Shown: piece by piece, positions 1 to 8,027 of the stretch
Layout of the letters: each line of letters opens with the position of its first letter
Position numbering within the stretch: position 1 is the stretch's first letter
NCBI RefSeq assembly: GCF_030997045.1
Contig: NZ_CP116899.1
Span: 558,001 to 622,000, forward strand
DNA: 64,000 nucleotides
Direction: 5' to 3'
Source of the DNA: Microbulbifer sp. TB1203
Lineage (GTDB): Bacteria; Pseudomonadota; Gammaproteobacteria; Pseudomonadales; Cellvibrionaceae
Position numbers and translations under genes: made by a program
The notes under the pieces: model-generated
Told to the model about the DNA's origin: nothing
The model's database searches: none
Seen by the model: the letters and a program-made list of their open reading frames with translations, nothing else

Positions 1-1
1 C

Positions 2-1495
2 GACGGTGTCGTGGCCCAGAACCGCGGCAGCGAGCCTTTCATCATCAGCACTCCTGATGGCCCAGTGGTCTACCCCAGCGCAACGCAGATCGCGGGTGCC
101 TTCGGTATCACCGAATGGGACAACAGCGAAGATTCCTTTGAGGTGGCCCAGGATGAAGAGGGCTATCAGGAAGACGAGTGGAGCCAGGTGATCGCGGAGT
201 TCAATCAGGACGTGGCCTTCGGTGGCGGTACCGTCACCAATATCCTCGCCTGGCGCGAGTACGAGGCCCATGGTCTCGGCGATATCGATTCCCTGCCAGT
301 GTTTGGCTTCCACGCCAACACTGCGATCGACCAGAGCCAACTGAGCAACGAACTGCGCTACTCCGGCCGCTTCGGCGCCACTGCGCTGACCACCGGTGTC
401 TACTGGTTCAGCCAGGATATCGCCTATCTGGAGAACCGGTTGCTGGCGGGCGGGAGCATTGATATTACCGGTGGCGGTGAGCAGGACCATCAGGCGCTGG
501 GTGTCTTTGCCCAGGCTGATATCGACCTGAACGATGCCTGGGTGCTGACCCTGGGCGGCCGCTATTCCACCGAGGACAAGGATGCGAAGATAGCCACCAT
601 TCCGCTCGATCTCTGCAGCCTCGATGGCTGCGCCGCCTACGATTTTGAGGACAGCGAGTCCTGGAGCGCTTTTACGCCCAAAGTGGGTCTGCAGTGGAAC
701 CTGAGCGACAACGCCCAGCTGTACAGTTTCTGGACCAAGGGCTTTCGTAGCGGCGGTTATAATTTCCGCAACGCCGGTATCAATCCGGCGACGGGCATGC
801 CGTATCCGCCCCAGGTAACCGACCAGGAAGAGCAGACCAGCTTCGAGGTCGGTGCCAAAGCCGAATGGTTTGACGGCCGCCTGAGAACCAATATGGCGCT
901 GTTCCACAACACCATCGACGAGATGCAGCGCGAGGAAAACCTGCCGGATGCGTTAACCGGTGTAGCGCAGATTATCCGCAACACCGCCGATGCGACTATC
1001 CGCGGCGCCGAGTTGGAGGCCCTGGCGGCGGTCAGCGACAGCCTGCTGTTATCTTTTAGTGTCGGTTATGTGGACGGCGACTACGACAGTGTCAACGGCG
1101 ATATCAGCGGCGATGGCGTGGTCGACGAGGTAGACCTTGGCCTGGATATTCCGCGCCTCGCGCCCTGGACCTACGGCGTGGGCCTGGTGCACGACCTGGC
1201 ACTGGGTTCCGCCGGAACCCTGACTTCGCGTATCAACTTCAATCACCGCGACGCCTCGCCCTATACCGACAACAACCGGGGAATGCTGAGCGAAGTGGAT
1301 ATGCTGGATTTCAGCGTCGGCTACAGTCCCAGCGGAGGCAGTTACCATCTGGCTTTGTTCGGCAAAAACATGCTGGACGAAGTCAGCGAGGGCAACAATA
1401 CCCAGTTGCCGGTTACTTTGGGCGGTACGGGCGCCACCTTCACGCCGCTGAACAAGGGGCGGGTAGTGGGGGTGGAGTTGACCTACGATCTCTGA
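2..1495 (+). CDS. TonB-dependent receptor, C-terminal part (5' end outside window)
   Basis: The reading frame is open from the first complete codon, so the gene begins upstream. What remains is about 498 residues of outer-membrane beta-barrel. It has the alternating aromatic/polar strands and the 'YSFWTKGFRSGGYN' signature typical of the barrel half of TonB-dependent receptors, and it ends in an aromatic-rich strand (GVELTYDL) as expected for BAM recognition. The N-terminal signal peptide, TonB box and plug are missing. The barrel resembles the two complete receptors later in the window (55072 and 58760). The substrate cannot be told from this part. Receptors of this class import siderophores, cobalamin, oligosaccharides or aromatic compounds across the outer membrane. 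A REP-like inverted repeat follows the stop codon. Confidence 0.9.
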   Translation, partial: DGVVAQNRGSEPFIISTPDGPVVYPSATQIAGAFGITEWDNSEDSFEVAQDEEGYQEDEWSQVIAEFNQDVAFGGGTVTNILAWREYEAHGLGDIDSLPVFGFHANTAIDQSQLSNELRYSGRFGATALTTGVYWFSQDIAYLENRLLAGGSIDITGGGEQDHQALGVFAQADIDLNDAWVLTLGGRYSTEDKDAKIATIPLDLCSLDGCAAYDFEDSESWSAFTPKVGLQWNLSDNAQLYSFWTKGFRSGGYNFRNAGINPATGMPYPPQVTDQEEQTSFEVGAKAEWFDGRLRTNMALFHNTIDEMQREENLPDALTGVAQIIRNTADATIRGAELEALAAVSDSLLLSFSVGYVDGDYDSVNGDISGDGVVDEVDLGLDIPRLAPWTYGVGLVHDLALGSAGTLTSRINFNHRDASPYTDNNRGMLSEVDMLDFSVGYSPSGGSYHLALFGKNMLDEVSEGNNTQLPVTLGGTGATFTPLNKGRVVGVELTYDL

Positions 1496-1521
1496 TCCCG
1501 CATAAAATTATCCGGCAGCTT

Positions 1522-1590
1522 GATCGCGGCCATGGGCCGCTCCTACATAAAAGGGATAGACCTTGTAGGAGCGGCCCATGGCCGCAGATC
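1522..1590. repeat. REP-like inverted repeat, family A
   Basis: Two arms of about 26 bases (1522-1547 and 1564-1590) are inverted complements and flank 16 bases. Each arm contains GCGGCCATGGGCCGCTCCTA or its complement. The same unit recurs after guaB at 7858-7948, so this is a dispersed REP/BIME-type element. Lying between two genes read in the same direction, it could also act as a transcription-attenuating hairpin after the TonB receptor gene. Confidence 0.85.
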
Positions 1591-1627
1591 ATTATCTGCT
1601 ACGGAGAAATGACAGCGGAGAAAATCC

Positions 1628-2611
1628 ATGCGCTATATGGACCTGCCCGAACACGGCGGCCCCGAAGTGATGCAACTGGCGGAGGGGGAGAAGCCGCAGC
1701 CCGCGGCGGGAGAAGTGCTGATCAAGGTCGCCGCCGCCGGTGTCAACCGCCCGGATGTCGTGCAGCGCATGGGCCTGTACCCGCCCCCTCCCGGAGCCTC
1801 AGCGGTGCTGGGGCTCGAAGTTGCCGGGGAAATTGTCGAACTCGGGGAGAATGTGCAGCGCTGGAAGCCCGGTGACACAGTGTGCGCGCTGGCCAACGGC
1901 GGCGGTTACGCGGAGTTTGTCGCTGTGCCCGCCACCCAGTGCCTGCCAGTGCCCGAGGGGCTTTCCATGGTGGAGGCAGCGGCACTGCCTGAAACCTTCT
2001 TTACCGTGTGGAGCAATGTGTTCGACCGCGCGGAATTGAAAGCGGGGGAAATACTGCTGGTGCACGGCGGCTCTTCCGGCATCGGCACCACGGCGATTCA
2101 GCTGGGTAAAAACTTTGGTGCGCGGGTATTCGCCACCGCCGGCAGTGCGGAGAAATGCGCCGCCTGCGAAAAACTTGGGGCGGAAAAGGCGATCAATTAC
2201 AAGACGGAAGACTTCGTCGAAGTAGTGCGCGAGGCCACCGGCGGCCACGGCGCCGATGTGATTCTGGATATGGTGGGCGGAGACTATGTCGACCGCAATA
2301 TCCAGCTCGCTGCCCGCGACGGCCGTATCGTGAACATCGCCTTCCTGCAGGGGGCCAGGGTGCAGGTGAATATGCTGCCGGTGATGCTCAAGCGCCTGAC
2401 CCTCACGGGCTCTACTCTGAGACCGCGGACAGCGGAGGAGAAGGCGGCCATAGCCAGTGCCCTGGAAAAGAAAGTCTGGCCCTTGATCGAGGAGGGCAGA
2501 ATCCGTCCCCAGATTGCCGCCACTTTTCCGCTGGGGCAGGTGAGCGATGCCCATCGGCTGATGGAGTCCAGCGGGCATATTGGCAAGATTGTGCTGACTC
2601 CCGGCGGATAA
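1628..2611 (+). CDS. NAD(P)H-quinone oxidoreductase, PIG3/zinc-independent MDR family
   Basis: This 327-residue medium-chain dehydrogenase/reductase is predicted to reduce quinones with NAD(P)H in the cytoplasm. A GroES-like domain (about residues 1-115, with the 'AAGVNRPDVVQRMGLYPPPPG' region typical of the TP53I3/PIG3 subgroup) is followed by a Rossmann fold with the glycine-rich loop 'VHGGSSGIGTTAIQLG' near residue 143. The zinc-ligand cysteines of alcohol dehydrogenases are absent, as expected for quinone reductases. The ATG at 1628 is preceded by GGAGA at a suitable distance. The 3' end overlaps the convergent mltF frame by 200 bases. The endogenous substrate is unknown. Confidence 0.88.
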   Translation: MRYMDLPEHGGPEVMQLAEGEKPQPAAGEVLIKVAAAGVNRPDVVQRMGLYPPPPGASAVLGLEVAGEIVELGENVQRWKPGDTVCALANGGGYAEFVAVPATQCLPVPEGLSMVEAAALPETFFTVWSNVFDRAELKAGEILLVHGGSSGIGTTAIQLGKNFGARVFATAGSAEKCAACEKLGAEKAINYKTEDFVEVVREATGGHGADVILDMVGGDYVDRNIQLAARDGRIVNIAFLQGARVQVNMLPVMLKRLTLTGSTLRPRTAEEKAAIASALEKKVWPLIEEGRIRPQIAATFPLGQVSDAHRLMESSGHIGKIVLTPGG

Positions 2612-4775
2612 TATCGGACACCAGCCACCGCGCCGCCACTTCGCTGGGAGCCACGTCCGTATAGGCCTTGTACAGGTTGCTGATATTGCGCACATACTGC
2701 ACCGGTTCGGCCCCGCGCACATAGCCGTAGCGGGCGTTGTTGAAATAGCGAGGTTCCGACAATTTGAGCATGGCCTGCTCGACGTTGCCGAACCATACGT
2801 TGGGGTCCAGTCCCAATTCTTCGGCGAGCCGCTGGGCGTCCAGCAGGTGCCCGTAACCCGCGTTGTAAGAGGCGAGGGTAAACCACAGCAGGTTGTCCAG
2901 TGAGAGACTGGGGTCGAAGCGGTCGCGCACCCAGTTCAGGTATTTGACCCCCGCCTTGATGCCCCGTTCGGGATCGAACAGCGGCGGGGGGTAGCCCATT
3001 TCCTCGGCCGTGCGCGGCATTACCTGCATCAGCCCCTGGGCGCCCACCGGGGAAACCGCCTTGGGGTTGAAGTTGCTCTCCTGCCACATCTGCGCCACCA
3101 CCATGCGCCAGTCGAAGCTGTGTTCCGCGGCGGAGGTCTTGACCAGGGCATCGTAGGGGGAAAGGTCCTGACCCGGTACGATACGCGCCTGTATTCTCTG
3201 CGCGAAGCGGTTGTTGGGCTTGAAATAGGCTTTGTATTTTTGTTTGTACTCATCGCTTTTGCGGAATTTTTTTATAAAGTCGTTGACTTTTTCCAGCAGC
3301 TCGGTGTTTTTCGCCAGCATCATCCAGGCCTGGGGCAGGGGGTCGGTAATCACTGCGCCGGGCTGTAGTTCCGAAAGCAGAACCGCCTCCACGGCGATGC
3401 CGCTGGAGTCCGCCAGGGTTGCGTCCACCTCGCCGCTCGCCACCATATCGATCAGCTGCTGGTAGGAGACTTCCGGGTCCGCGATTTCCACTTTGACATC
3501 GATACCGCTGTCTCTCAGCACTTCCCCGTACTCGATGAAAGAGGAATGCGTGCGCAGGGTCAGGGTGCGTCCATTGAGATCCATAAGGGTGGCAATCGGG
3601 GGGTCCTTTTTATTGCTGACGACCTGCAGCGGCATTTCCAGGTAGGGGGTGCTGAATACCATGCCCCGGTCGATCCGCTCCTGGGTAATATTCAGGGCGG
3701 CACCGGCGATATCGCCGCGCCCCTCCTCGAGCCACTCAACGATGTCGTATTGGTAGGGCACCACCACTACCTGGAGTTCCAGGTCGTGCTGGTCCGCGAA
3801 GGCCTTGGCCATATCGTAGTCGAACCCCATCAGCACACCTTTCCACAGGAAGTAGCTGAACGGGCTGTTGCGGGTGAGCAGGCGCACAACGCCGGATTCC
3901 TTGATGGCTTTCCAGTCGGAGACGCGCCTGTATTCTCTCCTGACCAGGTTCATAGTGAGAAAGTTGTTCAGGGCCAGGTGCATAAAAGGAGAGTTTTTCC
4001 GCGCGCCCCAGGCGATACGGTCCAGTTCGGAGACATTGGCGATCACCTGAACATCGTCGCGGTAGTCGCGCATGCGATCGATCACATTACTGTCGAATAT
4101 GGCCAGAGTATTCCGGTGCTCCTGGGTGTAATCCATCAGCGCATCCACGTTGTCATTCAGTGGCAGGGCTTCGACAGTAAGGTTGGCCTGGGGAAACTTC
4201 GCGATCAATTCCCGCGCCGTTTTCACGTGCACGCTGTCCTCGAGCACCACGATCCTGGTATTGCGCAGCTGTGACAGGTCGTCGATATCCGGCTTCTCTC
4301 CGGCGGTTACCAACTGCTGGTAGACATGCATTACCGGCACCGAGAACTGAATGCGCTCGCGCCTTTCCTCAGTCTCGGTAAAGTTGTCCGCGAGGACGTC
4401 GGCATAGCCCTGCTCCACCATTTCGATGGCCAGCTCCGGCGTGTCCGCCTGTACCCATTTGGCCTCCAGCCCCAGGTGCTTGGCGAACTTATTGGCCAGG
4501 TCGAAATGTTGTTGGGAGACAACCGCGGTTCGCGGAAGGTAATCCTCCCGGGGGCCGGTCAGGCTGACGAAGCGGATAACCCCGCGCTCCCGGATCTTGT
4601 CCAGGTCGCCGGTTTCACGGTAATTGGAAAAGGCGAAGCGCTCGCGGGGAGTGGGTTCCCGGGGCATCTCCTCTTCCGGGCCCAGGTCGAGTTTCAGCTT
4701 CGCCTCGCCGCAGCCGCCGAGCGCGGCGAATACGGCAGTAAACAACAGGCAGGCGAGGATACGGCGACCAAGCAT
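2412..4775 (-). CDS. mltF: MltF-like lytic murein transglycosylase lipoprotein with two solute-binding modules
   Basis: A membrane-bound peptidoglycan-cleaving enzyme of the MltF type, 787 residues (E. coli MltF is about 518). It has a lipoprotein signal with lipobox L19-G-G-C22, two tandem SBP_bac_3-like periplasmic binding domains (about 60-290 and 300-530), and a C-terminal SLT lysozyme-like domain (about 550-700). The SLT catalytic glutamate is in 'WQESNFNP' (E566), and the 'GAQGLMQVMPRTAEEMGY' and 'ASYNAGYGHLLDAQ' motifs are present. The second binding module explains most of the extra length. The last 66 codons run antisense through the end of the quinone oxidoreductase gene and look like read-through after loss of an earlier stop, not conserved protein. 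xseA lies upstream on the same strand. Confidence 0.9.
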   Translation of the reverse strand: MLGRRILACLLFTAVFAALGGCGEAKLKLDLGPEEEMPREPTPRERFAFSNYRETGDLDKIRERGVIRFVSLTGPREDYLPRTAVVSQQHFDLANKFAKHLGLEAKWVQADTPELAIEMVEQGYADVLADNFTETEERRERIQFSVPVMHVYQQLVTAGEKPDIDDLSQLRNTRIVVLEDSVHVKTARELIAKFPQANLTVEALPLNDNVDALMDYTQEHRNTLAIFDSNVIDRMRDYRDDVQVIANVSELDRIAWGARKNSPFMHLALNNFLTMNLVRREYRRVSDWKAIKESGVVRLLTRNSPFSYFLWKGVLMGFDYDMAKAFADQHDLELQVVVVPYQYDIVEWLEEGRGDIAGAALNITQERIDRGMVFSTPYLEMPLQVVSNKKDPPIATLMDLNGRTLTLRTHSSFIEYGEVLRDSGIDVKVEIADPEVSYQQLIDMVASGEVDATLADSSGIAVEAVLLSELQPGAVITDPLPQAWMMLAKNTELLEKVNDFIKKFRKSDEYKQKYKAYFKPNNRFAQRIQARIVPGQDLSPYDALVKTSAAEHSFDWRMVVAQMWQESNFNPKAVSPVGAQGLMQVMPRTAEEMGYPPPLFDPERGIKAGVKYLNWVRDRFDPSLSLDNLLWFTLASYNAGYGHLLDAQRLAEELGLDPNVWFGNVEQAMLKLSEPRYFNNARYGYVRGAEPVQYVRNISNLYKAYTDVAPSEVAARWLVSDIIRRESAQSCQYARWTPSADGHRSPAPAEKWRQSGDGFCPPRSRARLSFPGHWLWPPSPPLSAVSE

Positions 4776-4835
4776 TTATGGCTCCGACAACAGGGGACAG
4801 TCGAATTCTAACGTCGCTGCGGGGTGGTTGGTCGC

Positions 4836-6191
4836 TTACGCCTGTCCCTGTTCCATTACCTCTGCACTGAACTCGCCCCGCGCCAGGCGCGCGCGCACCC
4901 TGTCGCCGGGCCGCAGCGCCGCGGTGTCCTTGATCACCCGGCCGCTGTCGTCGCGCACTATGGCGTAACCGCGCTCCAGTATCGCCAGCGGGCTGACACT
5001 GTGCAGCAACTGGCCGGTGTGAACCAGGCGGTCGCGGTCCTGGTCCAGTCGCAGCTGTATCGCCCGCTGCAGCTTTTCCCGGTGCGAATGCAGCTGCTCT
5101 CTGCGGTCCCGCAGCAGGCGCTCCGGGTGGCAGCTGGCGAAGTCGCGCAGCCCCCTGTCCAGACGGTGGCGCAGGGTGTCCAGGACCCGGCGGGCGGCGA
5201 CCCCCAAGCGCATCTCCAGATGGTCGAGACGCTGGGCGCGATTCTGCAGTTGTTCGCGCGGGTGGCGGAGGCGGTTGCCGGTGAGTTGCACCTGCTGGCG
5301 CAGATGGCGCAGCTGGTGGCGCAGGGCGCGCAGCAGGTGATGGCTGGCCCGCTGAACCCGCTGCGCCAGTTCGGCGGCGTTGGCGCTGGCGATTTCCGCC
5401 GCCGCCGATGGGGTAGGGGCGCGCAGGTCCGCGACCAGGTCGGTGATGGTGGTATCCGTTTCGTGGCCCACGGCGGAAATGGTGGGAATGGGGCAGTCGG
5501 CCAGGGCGCGGGCCACGATCTCCTCGTTGAAGGGCCACAGGTCCTCCAGGGAGCCACCGCCGCGGCCGACGATCAGCAGGTCGTGCCGGCCCGACTGCCC
5601 CGCCAGGCGGATGGCCCGGGCAATCTGTTCCGCCGCCCCGCGGCCCTGAACCTGTACCGGCCAGAGTTCGATTTCGGCGGCGGGGTGGCGCCGGCCGAGC
5701 ACGTGAATCATGTCGCGGATGGCGGCCCCGGTGGGGGAGGTGATGATGCCGATATTGGCCGGGAGCGCCGGCAGCAGTTTCTTGCGCTCCAGATCAAACA
5801 GCCCCTCCGCCCGCAGCTTCGCTTTCAACTGCTCCAGCTGGCGCATCAGCGCGCCGAAGCCGGCTTCCTCCATATGCTCAACGATCAGCTGGAATTCTCC
5901 GCGGCCCTCGTAGAGGCTGGCCCGGGCCCGCAGCAGTACCTCGCGGCCGTTTTCGGGGCGGAAGCGCACCGTGCGGTTGCGGCCGCGAAACATGGCGCAG
6001 CGGACCTGGGCGCGGCTGTCCTTGAGGGTGAAATACCAGTGGCCGGAAGTGGGAGCGGCAAAATTGGAGATCTCGCCACTCACCCACAGCAGGGGCACGC
6101 TGCCCTCCAGCAGTTGCCTGACCTCCCGGTTCAGGTCGCCGACCGACAGGACGCTGCGGTTGCCGTGGGTTTTAGGCGGCTCAGTTGGCAT
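4836..6191 (-). CDS. xseA: Exodeoxyribonuclease VII large subunit
   Basis: The large subunit of the single-strand-specific exonuclease that degrades DNA to short oligonucleotides with XseB. An N-terminal OB-fold (about residues 10-110, 'LWVSGEISNFAAPTSGHWYFTLKD') precedes the catalytic core with 'IGIITSPTGAAIRDM', 'LLIVGRGGGSLEDLWPFNEE' and 'ISAVGHETDTTITDLVADLRAPTPSAAAE', followed by a long arginine/glutamine-rich coiled coil. I start at the ATG at 6191 (451 residues) because GGGAG lies 8 bases upstream. An in-frame TTG 11 codons earlier is possible but lacks a clear ribosome site. The gene is divergent from guaB, an arrangement common in gammaproteobacteria. Confidence 0.95.
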   Translation of the reverse strand: MPTEPPKTHGNRSVLSVGDLNREVRQLLEGSVPLLWVSGEISNFAAPTSGHWYFTLKDSRAQVRCAMFRGRNRTVRFRPENGREVLLRARASLYEGRGEFQLIVEHMEEAGFGALMRQLEQLKAKLRAEGLFDLERKKLLPALPANIGIITSPTGAAIRDMIHVLGRRHPAAEIELWPVQVQGRGAAEQIARAIRLAGQSGRHDLLIVGRGGGSLEDLWPFNEEIVARALADCPIPTISAVGHETDTTITDLVADLRAPTPSAAAEIASANAAELAQRVQRASHHLLRALRHQLRHLRQQVQLTGNRLRHPREQLQNRAQRLDHLEMRLGVAARRVLDTLRHRLDRGLRDFASCHPERLLRDRREQLHSHREKLQRAIQLRLDQDRDRLVHTGQLLHSVSPLAILERGYAIVRDDSGRVIKDTAALRPGDRVRARLARGEFSAEVMEQGQA

Positions 6192-6280
6192 TTTGGACTC
6201 CCGAAGGGAAATTTGGCGGGCCAATATTGCAGCAATGTATAAACAGGTAAAGTGGTTTGCCTGAAAAGCACGATTGGGCT

Positions 6281-6309
6281 TTCTCCGGCATGGGGATTGC
6301 GGCTATAAT
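6281..6309 (+). promoter_or_regulatory. Candidate guaB promoter
   Basis: A perfect -10 hexamer TATAAT lies at 6304-6309, 43 bases before the guaB ATG in the xseA-guaB divergent region. The hexamer 17 bases upstream (TTCTCC, 6281-6286) is a poor -35, so only the -10 is well supported. Confidence 0.45.
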
Positions 6310-6351
6310 CGCGCCGATACCCAATCCCGCTCCCTGAGGTTTGAGTGTCAT

Positions 6352-7839
6352 ATGTCTGAATCCGGTCTGCGCATCGCGCGCGAAGCTCTCACTTTCGACG
6401 ACGTCCTGCTTGTGCCTGGTTACTCCGAAGTGACCGCCAAGGATGTGTCTCTGAAGACCCGTCTGTCCCGCAATATCGCCCTGAATATCCCCATTGTGTC
6501 CGCCGCCATGGATACCGTGACTGAGTCGCGCCTGGCGATAGCGCTGGCCCAGGAAGGGGGTATCGGCATCGTCCACAAAAGCATGTCCATCGAGGACCAG
6601 GCGCTGGCGGTGCGCGCGGTCAAGAAGTTCGAGGCCGGGGTCGTGAAGGACCCCATCACCATCGAGTCCGACGCCACAGTGCGCGAACTGATCGCTCTGA
6701 CTACCCACCACAATATCTCCGGCGTGCCGGTGATGGAAAAGGGCAACCTGGTGGGGATCGTCACCAGCCGTGATGTGCGCTTCCAGACCGACCTGGACGC
6801 CAGTGTGGCCAGCATCATGACGTCGAAGGAACGCCTGGTGACCGCCCCCGAGGGCGCGGCTCCGGAAAGGGTGCAGGAGTTGTTGCACCGCCACCGCATA
6901 GAGAAGGTGCTGGTGGTCAACGACCATTTCGAGCTGCGCGGCCTGATTACCGTGAAGGATTTCAATAAGGCGGAGCAGTACCCCAATTCCTGCAAAGACA
7001 GCGACGGCCGCCTGCGCGTGGGCGCCTCCGTGGGCACCAGCCCGGACACCGACGACCGGGTCGCGGCCCTGGTGGAAGCGGGCGTGGACGTGCTGGTGGT
7101 GGACACCGCCCACGGCCACTCGCGCAACGTGATCGAGCGGGTAAGACGCATCAAGCAGATGCACCCGCAGGTGGATGTGATCGGCGGCAATATCGCCACC
7201 GGGGAGGCGGCATTGGAGCTGCTGGAGGCCGGCGCGGACGCGGTCAAGGTGGGTATCGGTCCCGGTTCCATCTGTACCACCCGCATCGTCACCGGTATCG
7301 GCGTGCCGCAGGTTACCGCCATCGCCGAGGTTGCCCAGGCACTGGAAGGCACCGGTGTGCCGCTGATCGCCGATGGCGGTATCCGCTTCTCCGGCGATAT
7401 CTCCAAGGCCATCGTCGCCGGCGCCCACTCGGTGATGATGGGCTCCATGTTCGCCGGCACCGAGGAGGCGCCCGGCGAGGTGGAGCTGTACCAGGGGCGG
7501 ACCTACAAATCCTACCGCGGCATGGGCTCCCTGGGCGCCATGTCCCGCAACCAGGGCTCCTCCGATCGCTACTTCCAGGACGCCAGCAAGGGCGCGGAAA
7601 AACTGGTGCCGGAAGGCATCGAGGGACGGGTGCCTTACAAAGGGCCGCTGTCGGTGATCGTGCACCAGATGATGGGCGGCCTGCGCTCCGCCATGGGCTA
7701 CACCGGCAGCGTGGATATCGAGACCATGCGCACCAAGCCCCAGTTCGTGCGGGTGACTGCCGCGGGGATGGGCGAGTCCCATGTACACGATGTGCAGATT
7801 ACCAAGGAAGCGCCCAACTACCCGATCAATGGGAGATAA
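6352..7839 (+). CDS. guaB: Inosine-5'-monophosphate dehydrogenase
   Basis: Catalyses NAD-dependent oxidation of IMP to XMP, the committed step of GMP synthesis. The 495-residue protein has a TIM barrel interrupted by two CBS domains (about residues 95-210, 'VKDPITIESDATVREL' and 'MTSKERLVTAPEGAA'). The catalytic loop 'GIGPGSICTTRIVTG' holds nucleophile C308 and the flap 'YRGMGSLGAM' is intact. The ATG at 6352 matches the usual GuaB N-terminus (LRIAREALTFDDVLLVPGYS); an upstream in-frame start would add 26 unrelated residues. guaA follows after 188 bases that carry a REP-like repeat. Confidence 0.97.
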   Translation: MSESGLRIAREALTFDDVLLVPGYSEVTAKDVSLKTRLSRNIALNIPIVSAAMDTVTESRLAIALAQEGGIGIVHKSMSIEDQALAVRAVKKFEAGVVKDPITIESDATVRELIALTTHHNISGVPVMEKGNLVGIVTSRDVRFQTDLDASVASIMTSKERLVTAPEGAAPERVQELLHRHRIEKVLVVNDHFELRGLITVKDFNKAEQYPNSCKDSDGRLRVGASVGTSPDTDDRVAALVEAGVDVLVVDTAHGHSRNVIERVRRIKQMHPQVDVIGGNIATGEAALELLEAGADAVKVGIGPGSICTTRIVTGIGVPQVTAIAEVAQALEGTGVPLIADGGIRFSGDISKAIVAGAHSVMMGSMFAGTEEAPGEVELYQGRTYKSYRGMGSLGAMSRNQGSSDRYFQDASKGAEKLVPEGIEGRVPYKGPLSVIVHQMMGGLRSAMGYTGSVDIETMRTKPQFVRVTAAGMGESHVHDVQITKEAPNYPINGR

Positions 7840-7857
7840 TTTTTCTCGGGACCAACT

Positions 7858-7948
7858 GTAGGAGCGGCGGGGCGGCCATCCGCCCATGGCCGCGATCGAT
7901 TTTCCCGGCTAAACCGAACCTCGATCGCGGCCATGGGCCGCTCCTACA
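7858..7948. repeat. REP-like inverted repeat, family A, in guaB-guaA spacer
   Basis: A second copy of the element at 1522-1590. The right arm (7923-7948) is identical to the 1522-1547 arm. The left arm (from 7858) has about 13 extra bases inserted in the middle, GC-rich and apparently a partial self-duplication. Between guaB and guaA it could form a strong hairpin in the mRNA and adjust the GuaB:GuaA ratio. Confidence 0.85.
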
Positions 7949-8027
7949 AAAGACACCAAGTTTTTACAAACGGACCTCCGGGTCCGTTTGTGGTTTAGGA
8001 ACTCTCCTCGCAAATTCTGAGTAAGCC

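Noticed and set aside
6181..7887. 568-codon open frame antisense to guaB
   Set aside because: GC-rich codon bias of guaB creates the mirror frame; its translation is His/Gly/Ala-rich with no family similarity.
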